From a virus, in the IMG/VR virus record IMGVR_UViG_3300020202_000104, positions 1 through 46,921 of that record: DNA of 46,921 nucleotides. One strand, given 5' to 3'. This document shows, piece by piece, positions 8,807-18,616 of the stretch. The notes beneath the pieces were generated by a model, which saw only the letters and a list, made by a program, of their open reading frames with translations, was not told where the DNA came from and ran no database searches. Position 1 is the first letter of the stretch; every line of letters begins with the position of its first letter. A program made the position numbers and the translations under genes.

Positions 8807-9711
8807 CAGCGCCGTCCGGCGACCGGGCTGGCCGCGGTGCGGATGCGGTTGACCGCCTCCTGCAGGCGCTGGGTGGTCGCCGCGCGCTGGCTGGCCAGCT
8901 GCGGGTCGGCGTTCGGGCTGTTGGCCGCGACGTACTCGCTGAGCAGGATCTGGAACTTGCGCAGGGTCTTGGCCTGCTCCGGATCACGGGCTGCCTGCGT
9001 CTGCATATGCTGCACGTAGCTCGTCCCCTCCTCCCCCAGGTAGTCCGAGAGCGGCTGGCCGGCGATGTCGGTCTGCAGGTCGATGGCGGGCGCCGGGCGC
9101 GCGCCGCCGGGCGGGGCGTGGATGGCGCTGACGGCTTCCTGGACGGTGGCCGCGGGCGGAGCGTCCGGCGCCGCCTGCGCCGCCTGGCGTGCCTGTGCGA
9201 ACGGATCGGCGAGCGCCGCCTCCAGTGCGGCGGCGTCGGCGCCAGCCGGGACGCCGGCCGGGCGCGGTGCCGGGGCGGCGACGGGCAGGCGGTCCCGCAC
9301 CTGCGGCGGCAGGCCGCCGAGCGCCGCCTCGAGCTCGCGCGCCTGCAGGTCCTGGTCGAGCAGGCCGGTGACCGGGTTGCGCGCCGCGGTGTTGGCGTTG
9401 TGGCGCATGTCCGCCTGCACCCGGGCGATCGCCAGCGCCGTCTCGAGCTCCTGCTCCTCCTTGCTGCGGGCGAGCTCGGCGCGCTTGTGGCCCATCTCGA
9501 ACAGGTCGCGCGCGCCGCGCCGGGTGTGCTCCATCTCCTCCCGCTCGTCGTGCCGCGCCTCGCGCGCGCGCCGGCGCTCCGTCTCCCGGCGTGCGTGCGG
9601 CGCCCGGACCAGTGCCTCGGTCAGCGCGGCCAGGCCGTCGATGACACCACCGGGCACCATGGCGGAGCGCGAGGAGATGCCGGCGACGGCGGACGGGTCG
9701 GGGATGGGCAT
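8806..9711 (-). CDS. internal virion-type protein, charged coiled coil
   Basis: This 301-residue protein ends with TGA sharing one base with the ATG of the giant gene (TGATG). Residues about 40-110 are a highly charged Arg/Glu helical stretch (RRETERRRAREARHDEREE), followed by an Ala/Pro-rich linker and a helical C-terminus (QRLQEAVNRIRTA). No enzyme motif is seen. Its place between small structural genes and the giant polyvalent protein matches the internal core proteins of T7-like phages, so I infer an ejection-complex component. Confidence 0.6.
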   Translation of the reverse strand: MPIPDPSAVAGISSRSAMVPGGVIDGLAALTEALVRAPHARRETERRRAREARHDEREEMEHTRRGARDLFEMGHKRAELARSKEEQELETALAIARVQADMRHNANTAARNPVTGLLDQDLQARELEAALGGLPPQVRDRLPVAAPAPRPAGVPAGADAAALEAALADPFAQARQAAQAAPDAPPAATVQEAVSAIHAPPGGARPAPAIDLQTDIAGQPLSDYLGEEGTSYVQHMQTQAARDPEQAKTLRKFQILLSEYVAANSPNADPQLASQRAATTQRLQEAVNRIRTAASPVAGRR

Positions 9712-9720
9712 GGCGTCTCC

Positions 9721-10392
9721 TCAGCGATACGCGCGGTACGAATCGATGCCGGTGCCGGCGGTCTGCATCAGCTGCGAGAGCATCTGCGCATTGTAGAAGC
9801 CGTTGGACGGCCCCGTGTAGCGGAAGCGCTGGGCGTCCTCCGCCAGACCACGGTCGTAGAACGCTTGCAGCAGGCTGGCGTAGCGGTCGGCCTCGGCGGA
9901 GCGGCGCCCGACGTCCACCTGGCGCTCGGCGAGCGTCGCCAGCGCGCGGTCGTCGTGGTCGCTCATGCCCTGCTGCGCCGCGCCTTCGAGCACGCGCTCG
10001 CGCCGGGCAGCGATCACCGGCTCATGGAAGGCTCGCGACGCGCCGGCCCAGCGGGTCGCCATCGGGCCGCTCACCCGGGGGGCGGACTTCCCGCGGGCCA
10101 CCAGGGAAGCGCCGTCGATGCGGCCAGCGCGCTCGGTGCGCGCCCTGCCGCCGGCAGCGGTGCGCTGCGGCCCCTTCAGTGCGTCGGCGAGCGCCTCCAG
10201 GTCGATGTAGCGCTCGGCCGACAACGCGCCCTGCCGGCCGATCTGCCGCGTCTCGTTCTCCTGCGACCGCGCGCCGTAGTGGCGAAAGGCCAGGTCGTAG
10301 CGCCCCAGGTTGCGGTTCTGCTCGCGGCTTTCCCCGGCGGCGGCTTGCCCGCCGATGAGCGCTCCGCCCGCAGCAATGGCGGTTCCCCACAT
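9721..10392 (-). CDS. internal virion protein, gp14-like
   Basis: The 223-residue protein starts with a glycine/alanine-rich hydrophobic segment (AIAAGGALIGGQAAAG, residues 5-20), followed by a long helical region of Arg, Gln and Glu, the layout of T7 gp14-type ejection proteins that enter the outer membrane. It lies three bases downstream of the 283-residue gene and nine bases upstream of the 301-residue gene, in the three-gene core cluster. Assignment rests on layout and position, not on a specific motif. Confidence 0.55.
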   Translation of the reverse strand: MWGTAIAAGGALIGGQAAAGESREQNRNLGRYDLAFRHYGARSQENETRQIGRQGALSAERYIDLEALADALKGPQRTAAGGRARTERAGRIDGASLVARGKSAPRVSGPMATRWAGASRAFHEPVIAARRERVLEGAAQQGMSDHDDRALATLAERQVDVGRRSAEADRYASLLQAFYDRGLAEDAQRFRYTGPSNGFYNAQMLSQLMQTAGTGIDSYRAYR

Positions 10393-10395
10393 GCA

Positions 10396-11247
10396 TCACC
10401 CCCAGGAGTAGAGGCCACGGTAGCCCTGGCCCTTGGCGTCTTGGTCGATCTCGAAGCTCCGCGCGCCCGAGCGCAGGGCGCCACCATAGGCGCGGCTCCA
10501 GTTGTCGGCGCGCTGGCCACGGATCCCGGCGTACGCATCGGTGAAGCCCACCGCCGTGTCCGCGCGCCGCGCGCCGGCGGCGTTGGAGCTCGCTAGCGCC
10601 GCGTACTGCGCCGCCTGCTGCGGGTCGCCGACCAGGTAGGCGCGGCGCAGGGTGCTCAGCTGGTTGGCGTCCGCACGTCGCCCGGCTTCGAGCCGCTGCG
10701 CCGCCTGGTCCGCGGCCGACGCGGCGCCCGTCTCGTAGGCGAGTCCCAGGCCGGTCTGCTTCTCGGCGTCGACCGATCCGCCCTTGAGGCCCTTGCGTGC
10801 CAGGGCGATGCCGAGATCGCGCTGGCCGGTGGTGTACTGGTGGTCGAGGGTGGCGAGCGCGTCGGCGAGCTCCGCGCCGTAGTCGCGTTCCCGCGCGACT
10901 TCGCGCTGGCCATCACCGAATGCCAGGCCGAGCGCTGACAGCGCGCGCCCGCGGTTGGTATCCTCCTCGCCTTGCATCCTGGTCAGGCGGCCGGCGTAGA
11001 CACGGTCCCGCGCGTCGCGCGCGTTCTCGTCCTCCCAATCCTGGCGCGCCTCGAACGCCTGGCGCGCCTTCTTGTACGACTTCTTGGCGTTGAAGGCGCG
11101 GATGATGCCGCCGATCGGGTCGGCGAAGTTCATGAAGCCGTAGCCGGTGTCCGAGCCGAAGGCGTTCTCGCGGATGTGGTCCGACTCCGACATCCCGTCG
11201 GTGTAGACGTACCCCTGGTTGGGGGACCGCTCGTCGTAGTACGCCAT
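10396..11247 (-). CDS. internal virion-type protein, helical
   Basis: The 283-residue protein has a Tyr/Asp-rich start (MAYYDERSPNQGYVYTDG), a short DPIGGIIRAFNAKK segment and a long Ala/Arg/Gln helical body with repeats of AL and AA pairs. It is the first of three helical genes between the collar fibre and the giant polyvalent protein. A 53-base gap upstream separates it from the fibre gene and contains a GGAGG-type ribosome site. I infer an internal core or ejection role; sequence motifs alone do not prove it. Confidence 0.5.
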   Translation of the reverse strand: MAYYDERSPNQGYVYTDGMSESDHIRENAFGSDTGYGFMNFADPIGGIIRAFNAKKSYKKARQAFEARQDWEDENARDARDRVYAGRLTRMQGEEDTNRGRALSALGLAFGDGQREVARERDYGAELADALATLDHQYTTGQRDLGIALARKGLKGGSVDAEKQTGLGLAYETGAASAADQAAQRLEAGRRADANQLSTLRRAYLVGDPQQAAQYAALASSNAAGARRADTAVGFTDAYAGIRGQRADNWSRAYGGALRSGARSFEIDQDAKGQGYRGLYSWG

Positions 11248-11300
11248 GCCTCCTCCTATCGCTCAGTGCCAGCCGTTCAGCAGAAGCCCGGAAAACCCTG

Positions 11301-12863
11301 TCAATACTTGATGCCGATCCGCACCACCGCCGAGGGCTGGACGACATTAAAGGCGTCGCCGCCGTCGATGTTGGTGTTGGTGTCGCCGTTGTCGTTCGTG
11401 CCGTTCGTACCCTCCAGCGCACCGTTGGCACCCGCGCCGTAGGCCGCCAAGCGGGTGGCCTTGTGGGTGTGCCGGCCGACCTCGGCCGCGGTCTGGAAGT
11501 GCGCCTCCTCACCTACGTAGCCGCCCAGCGTCCGGGCGGTCAGCGCCAGCGAGGCGGTCGCCGTGGCGCCGGTGCCGCCGCCGCCCGAGATCGTCACCGT
11601 CGGCGCCGAGGTGTAGCCCGAGCCGCGGTTGGTGATGATGATCTTGGTCACCGCCCCGCCGCTGATGACGGCGGTTGCCGTGGCCGTGACGCCGGACGAG
11701 GGCGCCGCGATGGTCACCGTCGGCGCCGAGGTGTAGCCCGAGCCACCGGCGTTGACGGTGATGGTCTGGACTGACGGCATGGTGCCGGTGCCGGCGCCAA
11801 TCAGCGTCTTCCCGCGCAGGTCGGGGACGTTGAACGTGGTCGCGCCATCGCCAGCGCCCCAGGAGGTGCCGAGGTACGCGAACAGCGCGGCGTAGGTGGT
11901 GCGCGAGACGGCCGAGCCATCGCACTCCAGCCAGCCGGTCTGCACCGCAGCGCCGAAATTCTTGAACGAGCCGACCGGATCGGAAAGCGAGGCCGTCGAG
12001 GCAGCGATCGCCGCGTCCAGCTGCGCCTTGTTCACCGCGTCACCGACGGCGGTGCCGGCGCCCAGGCCGGTGATCTTGTTCCCGCCCATGGCGATGTTGC
12101 CGGCCATGGTGCCGCCGACGAGCGCCAGGTACGTGGCGTTGAGGGTCGCCGACAGCGCCGAGAGCAGCGCCGCGCCGGTGATGTCCGCCATGCGCGCCGC
12201 GTCGTTCGATCCCGCGGTGCCCGCCGCCAGCCCGGTGATCTTGTTCGACCCCATGGCAATAGCGCCGGTCATCGTCCCGCCCGACTTGAGCAGGTACCCA
12301 GACAGCACCAGCAGGGACTCCAGGTAGCTCTTGCCCGCCGCGCCGGAGATAAGGCCGAGGATTTCCTGGATGACGCCCTCGACGGTGGTCTGGCTGGTCA
12401 GGCCGCCGGCGTCCTCGATGCCGACCAGCGAGGCGCCCTGGCCGTTGGAGGTCGAGCCCAGCTGCGAGGTGCCGCGGCCAGGCGAGCGGATGACGATCAC
12501 CACCTTGGTGCCCAGCGTCTGTGCCGGCAGCGTCACCACGGTCGTGGAGGTCTTGGTGCAGAGCGACGGCAGGATCAGCAGGCCGGCGCTATATGCCTCG
12601 ACCAGGTCGTGCGTGGTATTGTAGGCGTTGTCCATCGTGAACGCCGTTTGGCCGGCGGTCGCGGTGAACTCCTTGCGGTCGACCACGTCGTAGCGCAGCG
12701 ACCCCGAGAGGGTCAGCACCTCACGCAGGGTGTCGACGATGCGGTTGATGGCTTCGATCTTGTCCTGCTGCTCGCCGTCGAGCGCCGCGTAATCCGGATC
12801 CTCCCCGTTGGCATCGGCCCGGGCGAACCACTTGCGCTTGAAGACCTTGAGGAGCGAGGGCAT
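11301..12863 (-). CDS. tail fibre with phage collar domain
   Basis: This 520-residue fibre has an N-terminal helical part (residues 1-60), a beta-rich shaft with two repeats of G-T-M-x-G-x-I-A-M-G-x-N-K-I-T-G-L (about 195 and 250), and a C-terminal phage tail collar-type domain from about residue 296 ([37 protein letters not shown]) to the end. The collar domain is interrupted at about 365-435 by two copies of [12 protein letters not shown], a Gly/Thr-rich beta repeat. The conserved HTH near 470 ([11 protein letters not shown]) and [14 protein letters not shown] end follow the insertion. It probably binds the host surface. The gene follows the spike gene by one base. Confidence 0.85.
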   Translation of the reverse strand: MPSLLKVFKRKWFARADANGEDPDYAALDGEQQDKIEAINRIVDTLREVLTLSGSLRYDVVDRKEFTATAGQTAFTMDNAYNTTHDLVEAYSAGLLILPSLCTKTSTTVVTLPAQTLGTKVVIVIRSPGRGTSQLGSTSNGQGASLVGIEDAGGLTSQTTVEGVIQEILGLISGAAGKSYLESLLVLSGYLLKSGGTMTGAIAMGSNKITGLAAGTAGSNDAARMADITGAALLSALSATLNATYLALVGGTMAGNIAMGGNKITGLGAGTAVGDAVNKAQLDAAIAASTASLSDPVGSFKNFGAAVQTGWLECDGSAVSRTTYAALFAYLGTSWGAGDGATTFNVPDLRGKTLIGAGTGTMPSVQTITVNAGGSGYTSAPTVTIAAPSSGVTATATAVISGGAVTKIIITNRGSGYTSAPTVTISGGGGTGATATASLALTARTLGGYVGEEAHFQTAAEVGRHTHKATRLAAYGAGANGALEGTNGTNDNGDTNTNIDGGDAFNVVQPSAVVRIGIKY

Positions 12864-12864
12864 G

Positions 12865-14679
12865 TTAGAATCCCCACTTGGTGCGGAGGTAGTGGTTTAT
12901 CTGGTCGATCTCGGCGTCGGAGCGCGCGCCGTTGAACAGGATGAGCTCGCCGATCTTGCCATCGAGGCCGCGGGTAACGGCGTCGCTGTCGTTGCCGATC
13001 CAGAAGGCGCCATCAGATGGATTGAGGCCGGTGACGCTGGCGGTGACGGGATCGCCGGCGACGCCGTTGACCCACAGCTTGAGCTGGGTCCCGCTCGGAT
13101 TGAACCGGCCGACGACGTAGCGGGCGACGCCGAGCGCCTCGGCGAGCGTGCCCTGCCCGAACGCCTCGTAGCCCACGACGTTGTAATTGCCGGCGTTGAT
13201 GGCCGCGCCTTTTGGATCGCTGGTCGGGCCGCACGCCGACGCGCCGATGTTGAAGCGCCCGCTCGATAGCGCCTGCTGCTGCCAGAGACGCGACGGCTCG
13301 GTGTTGCGCCTGGTGTCGGCCAGGAAGACCGCGGCGAAGGTGAAACCGGTATCATCGTCGAACGCCGGCGGCGAGCTCACCACCAGGCGATCGGCGGCGG
13401 CGGCCAGGAAGTCGATGCCGGGCATTCCGTTGATCGCGTTGAGGTTGATCTCTGGGCGGGTGCTGACGTTGCTGGGAACGGCGTGCCGGCCATTGCCGCT
13501 CAGGTCGTTCCACTGCGTCACCTCGGAACCATCGAGGGCGTAGTTCGCCGCATCGCTGGCATCGAACCACATGGCGAGGTTCGCGAAGTCGTCCGGCTCG
13601 GCGGTGATCGTGAGCACCAGCGTCTCGCTGTCGGCCCCGTAAGCGTTGTGCGCCTTGATCGTGACGGAGGTCGTGGCGCCGGTGGTCGGCGTGCCGCTGA
13701 TGACGCCGGTCGTGCGGTTGATCGAGAGCCCGGCCGGCAGCCCGGTGGCAGTGTAGTAGAGCGCGCCGCCGGTCGCGGTGACCGTGTAGGTGAACGCGGT
13801 ACCGACTTCGCCGGAGGCGGTGAGCGACGACGTGATCACCGGCGCCGAGCCGGTCATCCCGACCAGGCCGTGCGCGCCGGCGATGATGATGTACTGGCTG
13901 TTGGTGTAGATGCCGGCCGACGCCGGCCACCACTCGGCGAAGCCGAGCAGGCTCGGCGGCGTGTCGGTGGTGATGATCGAGGCGTCTTCGAGGACGCCGG
14001 CCAGGTCGTAGTCGTAGCGGGTGGTGGACGTCACCTCGACATCGTCGGGGGTGGCGATCGAGAAGCGCACCACGCTGTTGCGGTAGCGGCAGGCCACGCG
14101 CAGGTCGTTGCCGCTGATGTAGCCGCCGAGGATGTCCTGCAGCTGCGACGGCGCTTCCAGGAAGCGGTCGAGGTAGGTGAGCGATCCGTCGGCGTTGATC
14201 CGCACCGCCGCGCCGCGCCCGCGGCCGTCGAACACGTAGAGGTAGCCGGCGCTGGCGATCGCCCAGGCGATGCGGCCGGTGACGACGCTATCGAGCTCGG
14301 CGACGATGGTGCCGCTGCTGTTGAGCGACACGACCCCGCCGGCCGGGCCGGGGGCGATGACGAAGTCCCCGCTCGCCGCGATCCAATGGTCGGTGTCCGC
14401 GTCCACATCCACGGTGGCGGTCACCGCCGGCGTGTCGCCAGCCGAGAGCTTGCGCACCTGGCCGTCGTCGCAGACGCACCACAGGGCCGAGAGCGCGTAG
14501 ACCACGGCGCCGGGGACCGCGTCCAGGACCGCGCTGACGCCGGCGACCACGCCGCCGGCGATGTTCAGCATGCCGATGCGCCGGGTATCCCGGGCGGCGA
14601 CCGCGACGCGCGACGACGAGACGCCGGCGACGTAGCGGGCCCCCTGCAGCCGGGCGTCGCGGATCTGGACGGCCGCCAC
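12865..14679 (-). CDS. tail spike with Ig-like and LamG/ConA-like domains
   Basis: GTG 14679 was chosen because it lies just after the upstream stop (14682-14684) with an AGGGGAT ribosome site. The longer frame upstream only shadows the previous gene. The 604-residue protein has a beta-rich, propeller-like N-terminal half and a putative Ig domain around residues 265-345 ([20 protein letters not shown], the He_PIG pattern). A concanavalin-A/LamG-like C-terminal domain covers about 350-604 ([34 protein letters not shown]). Such domains bind cell-surface glycans, so I infer a receptor-binding appendage attached to the tail tube. No depolymerase active site is evident. Confidence 0.75.
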   Translation of the reverse strand: MAAVQIRDARLQGARYVAGVSSSRVAVAARDTRRIGMLNIAGGVVAGVSAVLDAVPGAVVYALSALWCVCDDGQVRKLSAGDTPAVTATVDVDADTDHWIAASGDFVIAPGPAGGVVSLNSSGTIVAELDSVVTGRIAWAIASAGYLYVFDGRGRGAAVRINADGSLTYLDRFLEAPSQLQDILGGYISGNDLRVACRYRNSVVRFSIATPDDVEVTSTTRYDYDLAGVLEDASIITTDTPPSLLGFAEWWPASAGIYTNSQYIIIAGAHGLVGMTGSAPVITSSLTASGEVGTAFTYTVTATGGALYYTATGLPAGLSINRTTGVISGTPTTGATTSVTIKAHNAYGADSETLVLTITAEPDDFANLAMWFDASDAANYALDGSEVTQWNDLSGNGRHAVPSNVSTRPEINLNAINGMPGIDFLAAAADRLVVSSPPAFDDDTGFTFAAVFLADTRRNTEPSRLWQQQALSSGRFNIGASACGPTSDPKGAAINAGNYNVVGYEAFGQGTLAEALGVARYVVGRFNPSGTQLKLWVNGVAGDPVTASVTGLNPSDGAFWIGNDSDAVTRGLDGKIGELILFNGARSDAEIDQINHYLRTKWGF

Positions 14680-14681
14680 GG

Positions 14682-16100
14682 CTACATCCCCTGCACGTCG
14701 AACTCGACCGACAGCCCCTCGAGGCGCCAGTCGGCGGTGGTGGTGACGCGGAAAGCGATCTGGCGCCCCTCGCCGTTGAAGGGGATACGCAGCGCCTTGG
14801 GCGAGCAGGCCGGCACGTTCTTGGCCGTCATCGCCTGGCCATCGACGATCAGCTGCCACGACGCCGCGGCGGTCTGGCGGATCACCAGGTAATGGACGGT
14901 CTTGAACTTGCCCGGAGCGCCGAGCGCCAGTGGCCGCGTCTCAATCGTGCCGGTGATGGCGGCGCCGCCGGTGTCCTGGCTCTCGGTGTCGTCGAGCCGG
15001 TATAGGGTGTTGCCGCCGCGCAGGTAGAGCGCGCCCTCGTTCTCCACCAGGTAGTCCGCCGCCACCGGCAGCGTCCAGGTCGTCCACTCGGCCATCTTCT
15101 CGCCGGGGATGAGCGTGAGGACGTAGACGGTGGTTCCGATCGCGCAGAGGAACTGCGAGCGCGTCTGCGACCACACCCGCGCCGCCGGCGTGGTGGTGCC
15201 GATGAGGTCGGTGAGCGTGCGGATCTTGGAGCCGATGTCGTTCTCGGCCGCCTCGCCGGTCACCGTCGCCGAGCTCAAGGTGCGGAAGCCGCCGCGGCTC
15301 AGGTAGATCACGTCGCCCAGGACGTTGGCCACGGAGCCGGCCAGGATGGCGCCGGGGCCGTTGAGCACCTGCTCGAGCGCATGGAGCTCAGGGTCGGGAT
15401 CGACGTTCCACAGCTGCACCGCGTCCGGGAAGAAGACCGCCAGCCGGCCGCGGTAGTGGGTGAGCGCGACCATGTCGCGCGCGCCCGAGACGTGCGACTG
15501 CGCCGGCAGCGCGCCGGCGTCGCCGACCAGCGACCAGTCGCTGGGGCCGACCGACGACGCCGAGAACGGCACCGTGCCGTCGACCGGCGACGGCGCCCAC
15601 ATCTTCTCGGCCAGCTTGAGGAGCGCCTCTCCGGCGATGAACGGTAGGTCCACCTTGGTGGAGACGGCGGTTGCCGCCGACACCGGCGGCTCCTTGATCC
15701 AGTGGTGCTCGATGGCGCCGTTGGTGCGCTTCACCGCCACGTAGCCATGCGGGCCAAAGACGTGGTGCGTCCCGTAGCTCTCCGCATCGACCAGGCGCGA
15801 GAGTACGCCGAGCGGGTAGGCAGTGCCGTCGCCGATCGGGTCGTAGGTGACCTCCGTTGGCCCGGTCCCCTGCAAGGATTGGCCGCCCGGCACCACCGAG
15901 CGCAGCCGGCCGCCGCGGGCATAGAGGCCGACCGACTCCGAGCTCAGCGACGCGACGGTGCGCAGCGCCGGGCGCCGGCTGATCGCACCGCCGCTCTTGA
16001 GTGCGACGTTGGACGCGGTCACCAGGGCGGGGTAGTCCTCGCCGTAGCGCCCCGGCCGGGTGTCGAGCCCGAGGAAGCGATCGATGGTGAAGGTCCTCAC
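14682..16100 (-). CDS. tail tubular protein B-like (gp12-type nozzle)
   Basis: The 472-residue protein starts at GTG 16100, adjacent to the upstream TAG. It opens with FLGLDTRPGRYGEDYPALVT followed by SNVALKSGGAISRRPALR, the start pattern of podovirus nozzle/stabilisation proteins. The rest is beta-rich with repeated short strands (YGTHHVFGPHGYVAVK, GNTLYRLDD). It directly follows the tail tubular A-like gene, the T7 gp11-gp12 order. It would form the distal tail tube through which DNA leaves. Confidence 0.75.
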   Translation of the reverse strand: MRTFTIDRFLGLDTRPGRYGEDYPALVTASNVALKSGGAISRRPALRTVASLSSESVGLYARGGRLRSVVPGGQSLQGTGPTEVTYDPIGDGTAYPLGVLSRLVDAESYGTHHVFGPHGYVAVKRTNGAIEHHWIKEPPVSAATAVSTKVDLPFIAGEALLKLAEKMWAPSPVDGTVPFSASSVGPSDWSLVGDAGALPAQSHVSGARDMVALTHYRGRLAVFFPDAVQLWNVDPDPELHALEQVLNGPGAILAGSVANVLGDVIYLSRGGFRTLSSATVTGEAAENDIGSKIRTLTDLIGTTTPAARVWSQTRSQFLCAIGTTVYVLTLIPGEKMAEWTTWTLPVAADYLVENEGALYLRGGNTLYRLDDTESQDTGGAAITGTIETRPLALGAPGKFKTVHYLVIRQTAAASWQLIVDGQAMTAKNVPACSPKALRIPFNGEGRQIAFRVTTTADWRLEGLSVEFDVQGM

Positions 16101-16829
16101 CTACGGCCTCCGGTTCGCCTGCCACCAGGGGCGGCTGCGGCGCGAGGTCGGCGGCTTGTCCATCGGGTCCACGTAGCCGGTGCCCAGGCTCATGGGCGAG
16201 GAGATGGCCTCGCCGGCGTCGAGGTCGGCGACGTAGCCCTCGAACAGGTCCGCCCTCTCGGCGCGGGCCTCGGCCGTGGTGAGCATCTTCTTCTGCTTCT
16301 TGAGCTCGATGACGGCGTAGCGGATGCACGCCTCGTCATCGACGGACGGGCGGTCCTCCTCGGCTTCGAGCCGTCCGGGTGCCAGCCAGCCCTCGACGAT
16401 GAGCTCCGCGATGTCCGCCGCCGGGGCGTCGAGCACCTCGAGGATGCCGTCGGTGACGGTCCAGCGGGACGGCTCGTCTCCCGTCTCCGCGGAGGTGAGT
16501 GCGGCGTCGGTGCGGTCCTCCGGGCTGATGCCGGGGATGAGCGGCCACTCGCGGCCGTCGTCGTCCTTGGCGATGACGCGGTCGATGGACCCCGGCTCGA
16601 AGCCGTCCGGGATGTCATACTGCGTCTGGTCCTCGATGGCGGTAATCGACTGGCGGGTGCGCAGGCGCAGCCACCGGCACTTGGTCCAGAGCTCGCGCTG
16701 CGCCTGGCGCAGGTAGCCCTTGATCTGCGGGTGCAGGTCGCTGTTGAGCTCGCCCATCTGCCCGAGCGCGCAGCGGATCAGCACCTCGGACACCATCTCG
16801 GGCAGCGTGCGATACTGGTCGAGGGCCAT
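16101..16829 (-). CDS. tail tubular protein A-like (gp11-type adaptor)
   Basis: The 242-residue protein has a helical N-terminus (LPEMVSEVLIRCALGQMGELN), then LRQAQRELWTKCRWLRLRTRQ and a beta part QYDIPDGFEPGSIDRVI, the pattern of the adaptor/tube-A family in short-tailed phages. Its end is charged and Pro-rich. The gene lies between the glycan-binding-like protein and the nozzle gene. It would form the ring linking portal to nozzle. Confidence 0.75.
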   Translation of the reverse strand: MALDQYRTLPEMVSEVLIRCALGQMGELNSDLHPQIKGYLRQAQRELWTKCRWLRLRTRQSITAIEDQTQYDIPDGFEPGSIDRVIAKDDDGREWPLIPGISPEDRTDAALTSAETGDEPSRWTVTDGILEVLDAPAADIAELIVEGWLAPGRLEAEEDRPSVDDEACIRYAVIELKKQKKMLTTAEARAERADLFEGYVADLDAGEAISSPMSLGTGYVDPMDKPPTSRRSRPWWQANRRP

Positions 16830-16870
16830 GGGTGCTCCTGTCGGCGCTGGTCGACCGGCTTCGACGCTGC

Positions 16871-16901
16871 GACCCTCCCCGGCACCACGCCGAGGAGGGT
16901 C
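16871..16901 (-). terminator. strong hairpin between late genes
   Basis: On the minus strand, arms GACCCTCC...GGAGGGTC with inner CGGC/GCCG and a short loop form a near-perfect stem. It lies in the 95-base gap after the gene ending at 16925. No T-run follows, so it may slow rather than stop transcription or may protect the upstream mRNA. Confidence 0.5.
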
Positions 16902-16924
16902 CAGCGACCGCTAGACGATCCGGA

Positions 16925-17767
16925 CTAGGCGCCGATGCGCGCGTCCGCGGTGACCGCCACCGCCGCCTCGGCGTTGTGGGTCAGCGACATGCCGTCCACC
17001 GTCGCGGTGTCGGCCGTCGCCGCGCCAGCCGCCACGGTCGGCGCCGCGCGCATCTGCGTCGGGAATCCGACGTGGAAGGCCGCGTTCTGCGCCTGCACCG
17101 AAGCCGCCCAGTAGTAGCGGTCGAGATACCGCTTCTCGAGCGTCTTGGGACGCCGCTTGCTGGTGTCGCGGCTGCCGCCGCGCACCAGGCGCACGTTGGC
17201 CAGGTCGTACTGGAACGTGGTCGCCAGCGGGCTGCGGAACTCGATCGCCAGGTGGCTGGTGTTCGCGGTGGTGCCCAGGGTCTTACCGACGACGGTCGGA
17301 AGGCGGAAGGTCACCGAGAACGGCTTCCACTGCGCGGTGCTGTTGCTGTCGACGGTGTTGGGCAGGGACACCTCGTCACCCGACACGTCGGCACTCGGCG
17401 AGCCGCCCGCGCCGAAGTCCTGGCGGTAGCGCACACCGATGGCGATGTTGGAGCGGTAGTAGCCCTGCAGGGTCACGAGCTCGCCCGCGAATGTGCGGAC
17501 GTCCTCGATGGCGTTGAGCAGAGTCGGCTTGGTCGAGGTGCCGCCGGTGGTCTGCGCGAAGCGCAGGAAATACTCCGGGTTCTCAGGCACGGTGACCTGG
17601 CCGAAGTCGAACGCCTGGCGGCTGACGGTACCAACGCCATCGGTGCCGAGGTCGTGCAGGCGCCACGAGACGCCGATGTAGCCGGCCGCGGTGATCGAGG
17701 CGTCGGCGTCATCGGGGACGTGGTCGAAGTAGCCGTTGAGCAGGGGATTCTCGTCGATGTCGAGCAC
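16925..17767 (-). CDS. beta-sandwich, glycan-binding-like structural protein
   Basis: GTG 17767 was chosen for its AAAGGA ribosome site six bases upstream. The longer frame shadows the 214-residue gene. The 280-residue protein has strands such as FDFGQVTVPENPEYFLRFAQ, then QYDLANVRLVRGG and RRPKTLEKRYLDRYYW. This closing pattern is seen in jelly-roll carbohydrate-binding modules of phage spikes and fibres (…F-x-R-R-P-x-x-x-E-L-x-x-C-x-R-Y-Y-Y). Position just after capsid genes is unusual for a spike, so it could be a head decoration or a neck fibre. The upstream gap holds a small CCGGCC/GGCCGG hairpin (17810-17825). Confidence 0.65.
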   Translation of the reverse strand: MLDIDENPLLNGYFDHVPDDADASITAAGYIGVSWRLHDLGTDGVGTVSRQAFDFGQVTVPENPEYFLRFAQTTGGTSTKPTLLNAIEDVRTFAGELVTLQGYYRSNIAIGVRYRQDFGAGGSPSADVSGDEVSLPNTVDSNSTAQWKPFSVTFRLPTVVGKTLGTTANTSHLAIEFRSPLATTFQYDLANVRLVRGGSRDTSKRRPKTLEKRYLDRYYWAASVQAQNAAFHVGFPTQMRAAPTVAAGAATADTATVDGMSLTHNAEAAVAVTADARIGA

Positions 17768-17840
17768 GGGGTGTCCTTTCGGGGACGGTTGGGGTGTGGA
17801 ACGAAGACGCCGGCCACACGGCCGGAAAGAGCGGGAGAGA

Positions 17841-18485
17841 TCAGGGCGCGGGCGGCTGGTTCCCGGTGACGCGCTGGGAGAGCTTCGAGCCACGCTTGGG
17901 AGTGGCGGCCCGGGCAGGAGCCGGCGCGGCGGCAGGCGGCGCAGCGGCAGCGGCCGGAGCCGCGAGCGCGCCGACCAGGTCCTGCTCGTCCTCGTCGTCC
18001 GAGCCGTGCGCAGCCACGGGAGCCGCGGCGGGAGCCGGAGCGGCCGGCGACTGGCTGCGCGCGTGCATGGCGCGGTCGAGGAGGTCGGCCGTCTGCTTGG
18101 CCTCCTCCGCCTTGACGGCCGCTGCCTCCTCGCGCGCCCGACGCTCGCGCTCGATGAGCCAGGGGTTATCGGCGCGCACCTGTTCATTGAACATCTGGCG
18201 GAAGTCGTGCTCGCGCGAGAGCGGGTAGACCGCCTCCCAGGTCTTCTTGCCGTGGAGCTCCTTGAGGCGCTCCATCTCGGCTGAGACGTCGCCGACCTTG
18301 CGGAACGGGTCGTGCTCGCCGTCGAGCGGCATGGGGGCCATCGACCACTTGTCGCGGGCAACGACGCGCTTGTTGCCGTCCCACTTGGCGCGGACGAGCA
18401 GGAGCTCGTGCTCGCAGCACTTGAACACCAGGTCGGTTCCGCTGGTGACCGGGATGTGGACGTCGTAGATGCGGGCAAAGCCCAT
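17841..18485 (-). CDS. structural-region hypothetical with Ala/Pro-rich tail
   Basis: The 214-residue protein has a compact N-terminal domain (IYDVHIPVTSGTDLVFKCCE, residues 6-25), a charged helical middle (ERERRAREEAAAVKAEEAKQ) and a long Ala/Pro-rich tail with an acidic patch (DDEDEQD). It follows the major capsid gene after a strong hairpin. Possible roles are head completion or decoration; no family was recognised. Confidence 0.55.
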   Translation of the reverse strand: MGFARIYDVHIPVTSGTDLVFKCCEHELLLVRAKWDGNKRVVARDKWSMAPMPLDGEHDPFRKVGDVSAEMERLKELHGKKTWEAVYPLSREHDFRQMFNEQVRADNPWLIERERRAREEAAAVKAEEAKQTADLLDRAMHARSQSPAAPAPAAAPVAAHGSDDEDEQDLVGALAAPAAAAAPPAAAPAPARAATPKRGSKLSQRVTGNQPPAP

Positions 18486-18558
18486 GGGAATGTCTCCGGA
18501 GGGGTTTCGGTGGAGGGTTCGGTGGTCGGAGGTTGTGGGATGCCAGGGAAAGACCGCC

Positions 18559-18604
18559 GCGCCGCCGCCAGTCGAAACCTCCGGGGAACTCCCGGCGGCG
18601 GCGC
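18559..18604 (-). terminator. GC-rich hairpin after the major capsid gene
   Basis: Eleven-base perfect arms (GCGCCGCCGCC at 18559-18569 and GGCGGCGGCGC at 18594-18604) enclose a 24-base loop, then GGCGGTCTTTCCC follows on the minus strand. It lies in the 131-base gap after the capsid stop. It is probably an attenuating terminator or 3' stabiliser that lets capsid protein be made in excess. Confidence 0.6.
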
Positions 18605-18616
18605 GTGGTCAGATCA

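Noticed and set aside
11301-12863. Diversity-generating retroelement target in the collar fibre
   Set aside because: No reverse transcriptase gene and no template repeat were found in the window.
17810-17825. Terminator hairpin CCGGCC/GGCCGG
   Set aside because: Stem of only six bases with no T-run; could be chance in GC-rich DNA.
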